This document shows positions 12,693-19,510 of a DNA stretch of 44,851 nt, piece by piece. The notes below the pieces were generated by a model. It saw nothing but the letters and a program-made list of their open reading frames with translations. It did no database searches and was not told the origin of the DNA. A program made the translations under genes and the position numbers. Source of the DNA: Bacteroidaceae bacterium (GTDB lineage: Bacteria > Bacteroidota > Bacteroidia > Bacteroidales > Bacteroidaceae); NCBI GenBank assembly GCA_024697945.1, contig JAILRU010000020.1:1-44851 (forward strand), written 5' to 3'. The number at the start of each line of letters is the position of its first letter. The first letter of the stretch is position 1.

Positions 12693-12727
12693 AGCCCCAT
12701 AGGTCTCGCAAGTCCTATGGGGCTTTT
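12693..12727 (+). terminator. rpoC terminator, possibly bidirectional
   Basis: A perfect 11-bp stem (AGCCCCATAGG/CCTATGGGGCT) with a 10-nt loop is followed by TTT. It lies between rpoC (+) and the convergent DUF4421 gene (-). The - strand side has only a weak U-tract, so it serves rpoC best and may also stop the opposing transcript. Confidence 0.85.
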
Positions 12728-12733
12728 AATATC

Positions 12734-13720
12734 TCACAGACGGAAGCCGAAGACGGCACGGGCACGCCACTTGGTCTGGGCGGTGTAGTGGTTGAAGTTG
12801 CCAAAAAGAGATGAATTGACAACAAGGTTGGTGCCGAGGAAGTATCTGGAGCTAATGTTATAGATGATTGCCGCACGGCTGTTGACAATCAAATCGGGGA
12901 AATGGGTATATTCGTGCACACTTTCGCCATCCATTGTGATCTTGTTATAATTGTAGCAGATAATGGTGGGCATCAGCGAGAGATGGAAGAGCCATTTGTG
13001 GCAGACCAGATTGTAGCCATATCCGCCACCGATGCCGACACTTCTCACCCTCAGAAACAGGTCGTGTGAGCCTTCCGGTGCCTCGTCGCCCGTCTTTATT
13101 GTGCCTCCCATGAAGGATAAGCCTGCGAGCCACGAACCCGCCGAACGCTTCTGAAAATACGACTGTGAAAAGGCAGCAGGATAGGAGAAACGCCGACGGT
13201 TGAAAATGTAGATGCCGGTTATGCTAAGCATTTTCATGTTTAGGTAGTTCTTCTCGATGTGATACGTGTCGCCTTTGGTAGTAATGTCCCCAGAGAGAGT
13301 ATTGGACCTTTGGTAGCTAAGGTCGATAATATAGCGGTTAGAGGACGCGCTGACATTAAATTCATAGTCCTTGTTGCAGCCGCTCAACTTTCCCGGATTA
13401 ATGGAATACGCAGCCGCAATACCCATGTAGCTTGCGCCCAGGCTAATCGTCCCTCTCATAGAGGTGGAAATGTCAGCATGTGAGTCATTATCATCTCGGA
13501 CGTTCTTGTAGCGGATACTGTTGCCGGAGAGGTTTCCACGGACGCGGAGAGTAAGCCTCCTGTCGGGACGGCTGATGTATTGCGTGTCATATGTAACTCG
13601 TTCATACCTCACACGCAAAATGCTGTCCGCCTTATTATAAAGCTTCTTAATCTTGCTTTGGGAGAATGCGCAGGCGCTTACCATCAGCATCAGTATGGCA
13701 GCTGGGCACCTTATATTCAT
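12734..13720 (-). CDS. DUF4421-type outer membrane protein
   Basis: The 328-aa product starts with signal peptide MNIRCPAAILMLMVSACAFSQ and is then rich in alternating beta-strand patterns. It ends in an aromatic-containing strand (ARAVFGFRL), as outer-membrane barrels do. The internal pattern (YDTQYISRPDRRLTLRVRGN, then GISLGAS-like strands) matches the Bacteroidetes DUF4421 family, whose function is unknown. ATG at 13720 is preferred over a TTG five codons upstream because it begins the signal peptide directly. It lies 18 nt downstream of pfkA and is probably co-transcribed with it. Confidence 0.75.
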   Translation of the reverse strand: MNIRCPAAILMLMVSACAFSQSKIKKLYNKADSILRVRYERVTYDTQYISRPDRRLTLRVRGNLSGNSIRYKNVRDDNDSHADISTSMRGTISLGASYMGIAAAYSINPGKLSGCNKDYEFNVSASSNRYIIDLSYQRSNTLSGDITTKGDTYHIEKNYLNMKMLSITGIYIFNRRRFSYPAAFSQSYFQKRSAGSWLAGLSFMGGTIKTGDEAPEGSHDLFLRVRSVGIGGGYGYNLVCHKWLFHLSLMPTIICYNYNKITMDGESVHEYTHFPDLIVNSRAAIIYNISSRYFLGTNLVVNSSLFGNFNHYTAQTKWRARAVFGFRL

Positions 13721-13738
13721 GTTGTCAATGCTCAAGAT

Positions 13739-14716
13739 TTAAATACTCAATTCGTCAAGTACTGTGATGAGACGCTTGTCGAATCGCTTGTCGGTGCGGA
13801 TACACTCGGTGAAGGGCACATAGACGATGTCGTTGTTGCGGTAACCCACCATGATGTTGCGCTGGCCCTGCTTGATGGCCTCGATGGCACCGACACCAGT
13901 ACAACTGGCCAAGATGCGGTCACGGGCCGAGGGGCTGCCACCACGCTGCAAATGACCGAGGATGGAGACGCGCACGTCGAACCCGGGGAATTCTTTCTTC
14001 ACACGGTCGGCATAGTAGAGAGCACCACACTTCGGACTTTCCGAGACAAGGACGATGCACGACTTCTTCGACTTGCGGATGCCACGTCCCATGAATTGTG
14101 CCAGCTGGTCCACGTCGGTTACCTCCTCCGGTACGATGGCAGCCTCGGCTCCACAAGCAATAGCACAATTCTGAGCCAGGAAACCCGCATCACGGCCCAT
14201 CACCTCAACGAAGAAGATGCGCTCGTGCGAATTCGCAGTGTCGCGGATGCGGTCCACACATTCCATGATGGTATTCATCGTTGTGTCGTAACCGATGGTT
14301 GCATCCGTTCCATAAAGGTCATTGTCGATTGTGCCAGGCAGTCCGATGACGGGGAAGTCGAACTCCATGCCAAAGTCTCTGGCACCGGTCAACGAGCCAT
14401 TGCCGCCGATGACCACCAGAGCGTCAATTTCCTCGCGCTGACAGGTCTTGTATGCCTTCTGCCTGCCCTCCCGTGTCATGAACTCTTGGCACCGTGCGGT
14501 TTTCAGGATGGTGCCGCCACGAGTGATGATGCCGCTGACATCCTCCGTGGTGAAGTCCTTCAGCTCGCCCTTGATGAGTCCTTCGTATCCTCTGTAGATA
14601 CCCTTGATATTAAAGCCATTGTAAATACCTGCACGCGTCACGGCACGGATAGCCGCGTTCATGCCGGGGGCGTCACCGCCCGATGTCAAAATTCCGATAG
14701 TCTTAATCTTGCTCAT
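13739..14716 (-). CDS. pfkA: 6-phosphofructokinase
   Basis: This 325-aa enzyme phosphorylates fructose 6-phosphate to the 1,6-bisphosphate in glycolysis. The N-terminal motif is [13 protein letters not shown], the catalytic segment is PGTIDND near residue 128 and EVMGRDAG follows near 170. The segment IGGNGS, near residue 100, has Gly at the position that in family members favours ATP over pyrophosphate. The preceding residue is Asn rather than the Asp of the E. coli enzyme. A good promoter lies about 95 nt upstream, and DUF4421 follows in the same direction. Confidence 0.95.
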   Translation of the reverse strand: MSKIKTIGILTSGGDAPGMNAAIRAVTRAGIYNGFNIKGIYRGYEGLIKGELKDFTTEDVSGIITRGGTILKTARCQEFMTREGRQKAYKTCQREEIDALVVIGGNGSLTGARDFGMEFDFPVIGLPGTIDNDLYGTDATIGYDTTMNTIMECVDRIRDTANSHERIFFVEVMGRDAGFLAQNCAIACGAEAAIVPEEVTDVDQLAQFMGRGIRKSKKSCIVLVSESPKCGALYYADRVKKEFPGFDVRVSILGHLQRGGSPSARDRILASCTGVGAIEAIKQGQRNIMVGYRNNDIVYVPFTECIRTDKRFDKRLITVLDELSI

Positions 14717-14739
14717 AGTCTGTATGTATTTTTATCAAA

Positions 14740-14795
14740 ATGTTATTAACTCCTTTAACTTTTCAACCCCTTAACTTTTAATTTTTATTTTTATA
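14740..14795. repeat. Low-complexity AT spacer in pfkA leader
   Basis: Degenerate units of the form TTAACTCCTTTAACTTTT occur in tandem, of the same style as spacers before ftsY/rimO, BatA/BatB and other gene pairs in this window. No coding or structured content was seen. Confidence 0.5.
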
Positions 14796-14809
14796 GTCTC
14801 TTTTGAGTG

Positions 14810-14841
14810 CAAAGGTACGAATAAGTGAGCGAAAAACCAAA
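14810..14841 (-). promoter_or_regulatory. pfkA promoter
   Basis: On the - strand, TTTG (14841-14838), 20 nt, then TACCTTTG (14817-14810) match the Bacteroidetes -33/-7 consensus (TTTG and TAnnTTTG). It implies a leader of about 90 nt in front of pfkA, rich in degenerate TTAACTTTT-type repeats. Confidence 0.75.
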
Positions 14842-14885
14842 TTTATTTGAGTTTTTCCGAGCGCAAGAAGGTGCGAAGAAAAGTG

Positions 14886-14914
14886 AAAAAAAAACCCCTA
14901 ACCTACTTTAGGGG
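14886..14914 (-). terminator. Terminator of smalltalk gene
   Basis: Read on the - strand, the stem CCCCTAA/TTAGGGG with a 6-nt loop is followed by nine T. It begins 36 nt after the stop of the 37-aa ORF, which supports that ORF being a real transcription unit. The stem lies inside a run of eight G (14911-14918 on +). Confidence 0.8.
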
Positions 14915-14949
14915 GGGGATGTAAATAGTTAATCTTCAAATCGTAAACA

Positions 14950-15063
14950 TCAGAACCACTGAGGAGCGCAGCTCTGGACGGCGAGGGTACCGAGGACGCT
15001 GGTGATGACAGTGGCGATGAATTTGAGCACTTTGGCTACATTGTTCCAATTGATTTTAATCAT
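14950..15063 (-). CDS. Smalltalk-type micropeptide
   Basis: This ORF encodes 37 aa: MIKINWNNVAKVLKF, then IATVITSVLGTLAVQSCA and PQWF. The pattern is a short basic/polar N-terminus with Trp, one hydrophobic stretch (about residues 16-30) and a small C-terminal SC. It matches the Bacteroidales family of 30-40-residue peptides named smalltalk proteins. These are often found near HU-like DNA-binding and N-acetylmuramoyl-L-alanine amidase genes; neither neighbour is adjacent here. A terminator lies directly downstream. No function is established. The hydrophobic segment suggests membrane association, which is inference. Confidence 0.75.
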   Translation of the reverse strand: MIKINWNNVAKVLKFIATVITSVLGTLAVQSCAPQWF

Positions 15064-15356
15064 TTTAAATAGAATTTAATTGTTAATAATAAGCTCACAC
15101 AGAAATCACTGATATCACAGAAATTGCTTGTGTCTGATGCTATGTCTCCTGACGGGAGCCTTCATGTTTTATTTCCTGTTTGTGCTTACAAGAGCACGCT
15201 CTTAAAGCTCAAACTGCAAACAATCCATCTTTTCATCCTGAAATAGCATCAACCACAATCATAAACCTACTCCGTCAATAGTCTCTTACAAAGACACTCT
15301 ATTAGACAATAATACATGTAGTCATTCGTTATTATGTTATAACACTTACTTATTGA
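15064..15356. other. Intergenic region before GxxExxY gene
   Basis: No gene was seen. The region holds the left inverted repeat (15094-15115) and an 8-bp inverted repeat GATGCTAT (about 15136) / ATAGCATC (15243). A second pair, AGTCATTC (15320-15327) / GAATGACT (15355-15362), overlaps the GxxExxY start codon and could fold it into a hairpin in the mRNA. No promoter matching the consensus was found in front of the gene. Confidence 0.5.
15094..15115 (-). repeat. Left inverted repeat of GxxExxY cassette
   Basis: On the - strand it reads ATATCAGTGATTTCTGTGTG plus AG, matching 19 of 22 positions of the + strand copy at 15885-15906. The two copies point outward on either side of the GxxExxY gene, about 790 bp apart. 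Confidence 0.65.
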
Positions 15357-15755
15357 ATGACTGAGGAAGATATAACGTACCAGATACGCGGAGCCATATA
15401 TGATGTATATAAAGCATTAGGCCCTGGATTATTAGAGAGCGTCTATGAAGAGGCTCTAACATACGAACTGAGGAAAAGAGGCCTGAAAGTTGAATGCCAA
15501 CAGGAAGTTCCTATATATTATGACGGACAGAAACTACAGTCACAGCTAAAACTCGACATCTTAGTAGAAGATTCTGTTATCATTGAGTTAAAATCCGTTC
15601 AGGAACTTCTACCCGTTCATTTCAAACAGACAATGACGTACCTTAGACTGCTTAATAAGCATTTGGGTATTTTGGTAAACTTCAATACAGATAATATACT
15701 TAAAGGCAGTATCCATAGAGTTCTTAACGGCTATAGAGCCAATCTTACGTCTTAG
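15357..15755 (+). CDS. GxxExxY protein
   Basis: This 132-aa protein has the family hallmark GPGLLESVYEEAL near residues 22-34 (G-x-x-E-x-x-Y). A PD-(D/E)XK-like core follows, with LKLDILVED near 63-71 and IIELKSV near 75-81, where Asp and ELK are the likely metal-binding residues. The family (PDDEXK_3) is of unknown function and widespread in Bacteroidetes, often as isolated single genes. Here it lies inside a pair of inverted repeats and next to the breakpoint of a truncated glycosidase gene, so it may have arrived as a cassette. Nuclease activity is inferred from the fold only. Confidence 0.88.
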   Translation: MTEEDITYQIRGAIYDVYKALGPGLLESVYEEALTYELRKRGLKVECQQEVPIYYDGQKLQSQLKLDILVEDSVIIELKSVQELLPVHFKQTMTYLRLLNKHLGILVNFNTDNILKGSIHRVLNGYRANLTS

Positions 15756-15793
15756 GATGGCATAACCACGTCAGTGGACAGAAATTATTGAAT

Positions 15794-15881
15794 GGAAATG
15801 ATGTGAACTTGCTCACAAGAGTTTTCAATCAATAATGTCTGACTGAGCTGAAAGCTCATGCCATCAGAAGACATCATTTCC
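15794..15881. repeat. Structured 3' region of GxxExxY gene
   Basis: A perfect 11-bp inverted repeat (GGAAATGATGT at 15794-15804, ACATCATTTCC at 15871-15881) encloses a smaller perfect hairpin TGAGCT-GAA-AGCTCA at 15844-15858. No U-tract follows. It directly abuts the right cassette repeat. Confidence 0.6.
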
Positions 15882-15884
15882 GTT

Positions 15885-15906
15885 ATATCTGTGATTTCCG
15901 TGTGAA
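15885..15906 (+). repeat. Right inverted repeat of GxxExxY cassette
   Basis: The sequence ATATCTGTGATTTCCGTGTG plus AA is the mate of 15094-15115. It ends about 30 bp before the first recognisable codon of the broken GH127 gene, consistent with lying at or near the junction where that gene lost its 5' part. Confidence 0.65.
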
Positions 15907-15937
15907 ATAAAAATGGAAATAAGTAAAAGAACGTGAG

Positions 15938-17538
15938 GCGCAAATTCCCAAATTCACAGGTTTCGTTTCCGTATATAGAGCAAACGGTGACCGCAGGATG
16001 AGGGATGCTGCACTACTTTTCTGGGATATTGTTTTGAGAAACCACACCTGGGTTAATGGAAGTAATAGTTGCGGAGAGCATTTTTTTAACGAAGATGAGT
16101 ATAAAGATAAAGTGCAGGCAACGGGAGGACCTGAGTCATGCAACTCTGTCAATATGATGCGACTTACTGAGGCCCTTTATCAGATGGATGGCCGTATGGA
16201 TCGTGTGGACTACTACGAGCGTGTACTGCTAAACCATATTGCAGGTAATTTCGACCCCGAGACAGGAATGTGCTGTTATTATACCTCGATGCGTCCTGGG
16301 CAATATCGTGTGTATGCCGACCCTTATGGTTGTTTTTGGTGTTGCGTAGGAACGGGCCTCCAAGCTCCAGCCAAACTGGCCCGTATGGTTTACGCTAATT
16401 ATGAGGATACGCTTTTCGTGAACATGTTCCTGCCCACCACTCTCGATTGGAAAGAAAGGGGCTTTGCTCTTGAACAACAGACTGCCTATCCCGACAAGGA
16501 CACTTCATCGCTTGTAATTCGTCAAGGCGGACGCTTGAAATTGGCTATACGCTGTCCCTACTGTTGGAACCCCGCTCATTACGTATCAGCGTTTGTGGCA
16601 AGGATTATCATTATGCTCAGGAGAAAAAAGGTAACAGCGAGAGCCGTTACATCGTAATAGACCGTGAATGGAAAGAAGGTGACCGTGTGGACATCTCATT
16701 CCGTCCTCAACTGGATGTACAGCCGTTGAAAAAGTTCAGTCAGTATGTCTCTGTACAATATGGTGCTATGGTGATGGCTCAGAAGATTGCCAATCATGGC
16801 CTTGGACACGATGATTTTGTAAACATTGATGCTGTGGCTCACAAAACGTTGCCTTTCAGCGAGGTGACAACTCTTGTGGGTTCTATTCCATCCATCAGGA
16901 AGTCTATCCGCCGTTTGGATGGAGACTCTTTGAAACTCGTCTTGAAGCCTGGTGCGGGTGCTGTTGCTGAAATCTGTCTAGTGCCTTTCTCACGTTTGCT
17001 ATTCAATCGCTACGAGATTTATTTTCCTCGTGTAGATACCTCCGCAGAACGAGATTCCCTAATAACTGCTACCACTTTCGATTATTCACCTTCACCCGAA
17101 CAGAAAGCTCGCTATGAACGCTTGCAAGTGGATGGGGTGAAGGTGGCTGATAACATGCCCGAGCGTGAGCACAAAATGGAATCCTACTTCTCTTCAACAG
17201 GCTCCGATTTCGGTCAGCATTGGCGTCATGCAGTGGATGGTGGTTTCTTTATGTATCAAATGCGCTGCTTGCCAGACAAACCCATGTCTTTAGCCATACT
17301 TTTCCGTCAGGATGATTCTGGAGCTCGCATATCCGATATTCAGGTGGACGGTCGCATTATTCACACCATAGACCACTGTAGCCCCATGGAAGGTGTAGAG
17401 AAGCCCCTTTATTATCATGAGGTGGAGATTCCCGAGGAGCTTACTCGCGGGAAAACATTTATTACCGTGAAATTCAATGCCCATAATCATCAAATTGCGG
17501 GTGGCATCTTCGACCTCAAAACAATAGTGCGAGAGTAA
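15938..17538 (+). pseudogene. GH127-type beta-L-arabinofuranosidase remnant
   Basis: The reading picks up in mid-domain with EAQIPKFTGFVSVYRANGD, which corresponds to the HAN-IPK-GF region of GH127 (DUF1680) enzymes. An in-frame stop lies just upstream at 15920, so the N-terminal several hundred residues are missing. The metal/catalytic motifs remain: E-S-C in GGPESCNSVNM, and CC in CFWCCVGTG. In Bifidobacterium HypBA1 the equivalent Glu and three Cys bind zinc. The frame is lost at the C run 16570-16573: one missing C shifts WNP-RSLRISV into the next frame, which continues to 17538. A 5' deletion plus a frameshift make it non-functional. Confidence 0.85.
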
Positions 17539-17579
17539 CATGGAGCCAGTGAGGAGCAATTTATAACCGGTAATGGATG

Positions 17580-18170
17580 CTATTTCCTAATAACTTCTAT
17601 TAGGTCGAAATACATGTAGCGTGTTTTCAAAGGCAGCTTCATCTTAGAACAGACCGCTTCCTGCTCGTCGTCTTTAAAGAGGAAAGAGAAACCGTTCTTC
17701 TCATAGTAGTTAAGTGTGCGAGGATTATTCAAGGCATCAACGGCCAAATAGCGCACAGCAGCTTTGTTATCGGGTTCGACAAACCAAAATTTCAGTATTT
17801 GCATCAATTCTGTGCCTATACCTTTATTGGCAAAGTGCACATCCACGCCAAGCCTACCAATGAGTACAGCGGGGTAGCGGCGTACCTGCTTCTCACGTGG
17901 TATCGTCTTTAGGAAACTCTTTTTTCGCGAGTTGGGCAGCATGTCTACCCGTATGGTCTCATTTGAAAGAGAAAAAGCACAGACAATAGTTTGCGGAGCT
18001 TCCTTTAACACAAAACAATACGTCTTGCCATACATTTGGTCAGCCCAAAGTGGAGAATCTTTCAAAAAATACTCGTCCAGATCATCATAGCCACAAGAAA
18101 ACGGCTCACACGTGGCTATCAATTCGCGTGTAAGCAGTCGAAATGTACAATTGTCAGCGAGGAATCCCAC
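17580..18170 (-). CDS. GNAT acetyltransferase, candidate toxin
   Basis: This 196-aa protein opens with FSCGYDDLDEYFLKDSPLWA, like the F-x-CG-x-x-LD-x-(F/W)L start of TacT/AtaT-type GNAT toxins that acetylate aminoacyl-tRNA. The core IGRLGVDVHFANKGIGTELM near residues 108-127 gives the acetyl-CoA loop, though the Q/R that usually opens it is Ala here. ALNNPRTLNYYEKNGFSFL near 149-167 is the conserved GNAT C-terminal strand/helix. The start is GTG at 18170, 3 nt after the stop of a 52-aa ORF, a typical antitoxin-toxin layout. A housekeeping acetyltransferase cannot be excluded. Confidence 0.75.
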   Translation of the reverse strand: MGFLADNCTFRLLTRELIATCEPFSCGYDDLDEYFLKDSPLWADQMYGKTYCFVLKEAPQTIVCAFSLSNETIRVDMLPNSRKKSFLKTIPREKQVRRYPAVLIGRLGVDVHFANKGIGTELMQILKFWFVEPDNKAAVRYLAVDALNNPRTLNYYEKNGFSFLFKDDEQEAVCSKMKLPLKTRYMYFDLIEVIRK

Positions 18171-18173
18171 AAT

Positions 18174-18332
18174 TTAGGATAGTTGTGCTGTTGACATTAC
18201 TTTATTGAATTCCTCACGAGAAATCTTAAGCTCTACGGTGTGTGGATTACGTTCAGCAGCTTCTGCTGCCTCGACAAATCGCACCGCATCGTCACCTGTT
18301 ACAACAGGGATTGGTCTAATAGGTGTTGCCAT
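18174..18332 (-). CDS. Small putative antitoxin
   Basis: This ORF encodes 52 aa, beginning MATPIRPIPVVTGDDAVRF and ending VELKISREEFNKVMSTAQLS. The Pro-rich IRPIP start, acidic helix (EAAEAAERNP) and basic C-terminal half resemble small uncharacterised ORFs that precede GNAT-type genes in Bacteroidetes. It has its own well-placed promoter and is separated from the GNAT start by 3 nt. The role as antitoxin is inferred from size, order and context. No DNA-binding fold was recognised. Confidence 0.65.
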   Translation of the reverse strand: MATPIRPIPVVTGDDAVRFVEAAEAAERNPHTVELKISREEFNKVMSTAQLS

Positions 18333-18363
18333 GTTTTGTCTCTTTTTTTATGTGAATTTGCTG

Positions 18364-18395
18364 CAAAATTAAATCTTTTCAGTGAGACCACCAAA
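18364..18395 (-). promoter_or_regulatory. Promoter of antitoxin/GNAT pair
   Basis: On the - strand, TTTG (18395-18392), 20 nt, then TAATTTTG (18371-18364) exactly fit TTTG-N20-TAnnTTTG. The ATG of the 52-aa ORF lies about 32 nt downstream of the -7 element. Confidence 0.75.
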
Positions 18396-18606
18396 TATTT
18401 ATTCCTTTTTTTCATCAAGATCACTGCTATGACTGATATCAGATACCCTTTGAATATCGCAATAGCAGGGTTTTATCTTTTTTATCTTTTATCTTTTTGG
18501 GGTGGGGAACGGCACTCCCTTTTGTGGCTGAAAAAGTCATCTATAAGGTGAACAACCTTTTGAACAGCGGCAGTATAGTAGGATTGCTTCAAAAAGTGTT
18601 AATGCT
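18396..18606. other. Intergenic, low complexity
   Basis: No gene is supported. Three TTTTATCT-type units are repeated at 18475-18500, followed by a G-rich stretch. A 40-codon + strand reading from 18429 lacks a convincing start context or family resemblance. Confidence 0.4.
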
Positions 18607-19304
18607 TCAATTGTCTATTATAAGAAAGCGACCTGTCACGCGGAGATACTCGGTCTCGTAGATTTTCAGCTGGGCCTGCGCCTCGATGAGATTGCTGCGA
18701 GCCTGCTGCCATTGGCTTTAGGCGTCGAGGAGATCGGTCATGGTGCACATCTGATTGTCGAATTTCTGTCGCATGACGCGCAGGTTCTCGTCGTCCTGCT
18801 GCCTACCGACCTTGGCGGTCTCAACCATACGCTGGCTGTCCGTAACGTTCTGTACGGCACGCCGCACCTCGACCTGCATGCCGCGCTCGTTCTGCTGGAG
18901 TTGCAACTTGGCGTCGCTGAGATTGAGTTTCGCCTTCTTGACCTTCTTCAGTTCGGCTCCCCAGTGGAAGAGGGGCAAGCTAACAGAAAGCAAGGCCATG
19001 GGATTGCCGCCACTAATGGTATGACTAAAGCCCAAGGGATTGCTGTTGGGCAGGGTCAGGTCGCCCTTCAATTTCAGATTGTCGTAGTGTGAATATCGGC
19101 CTACAAGTGCAACGGTAGGCAAATAGTTGGAACGCGACTTCTTCACCAGTACTTCGCTGGCCTTTACCTGCTGTTGGAGCAGAAGGAGGTCGGGGCGGGT
19201 GGAGAAGTCCTCGGAGAGTTGCTGTGGTACAGCTACAGACAGAACCGTGTCCGTGGGAACGATGGTCTGCTCGAAGTCAGTGCCGATGATGTTCGCCAGA
19301 GCGA
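18607..19304 (-). pseudogene. TolC-family efflux outer membrane protein, 3' remnant
   Basis: This is the C-terminal half of an RND-partner outer-membrane factor. It starts in mid-protein at ALANIIG, passes through DFSTRPDLLLLQQQVKASE, SRSNYLPTVALVGRYSHY and MALLSVSLPLFHWG (typical TolC segments), and reaches CTMTDLLDA. A TAA at about 18718 then stands where family members have Gln. The same frame continues with SQWQQARSNLIEAQAQLKIY and ends at 18607, so the stop is a nonsense mutation in an already truncated gene. The upstream end is fused to the start of a membrane-fusion protein gene. Confidence 0.85.
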
Positions 19305-19491
19305 AAGCTGAGGCTGATGGTGGCATTCTCCTTCACCACGCCCGAGAAGTTCTTCACTTCCCTGCCGCCTACTGCAGATGGATGTACGGTCAATACGCTG
19401 TGAACGACCGCCTCTGCATCATCTTTTTTGTCGCTGCTGTCAGCAGGCTTGCCGCTGCCAGCGTTATAACAAAACTTTTGATAACTTTTAT
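19305..19491 (-). pseudogene. RND membrane fusion protein, 5' remnant
   Basis: The - strand reading from 19491 begins with ATA where ATG is expected (IKVIKSFVITLAAASLLTA), a lipoprotein signal. It then needs a one-base shift at the lipobox Cys to continue as DKKDDAEAVVHSVLTVHPSA, EVKNFSGVVKENATISLSFR, the N-terminus of an AcrA/HlyD-type periplasmic adaptor. The reading then runs directly into TolC sequence. Start-codon loss, a frameshift at LTA(C) and the deletion of the rest make it a dead gene. The inner-membrane pump gene that should lie between the two has vanished. Confidence 0.8.
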
Positions 19492-19510
19492 GTCTATTGT
19501 ATTTGATTAA

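Noticed and set aside
13580..14749. 389-codon + strand frame opposite pfkA
   Set aside because: It is an antisense shadow of pfkA and part of DUF4421; its product has no domain pattern, and the - strand genes carry clear motifs.
18429..18551. 40-codon + strand ORF between the TA pair and the TolC remnant
   Set aside because: Low-complexity composition, no start context and no recognisable family.
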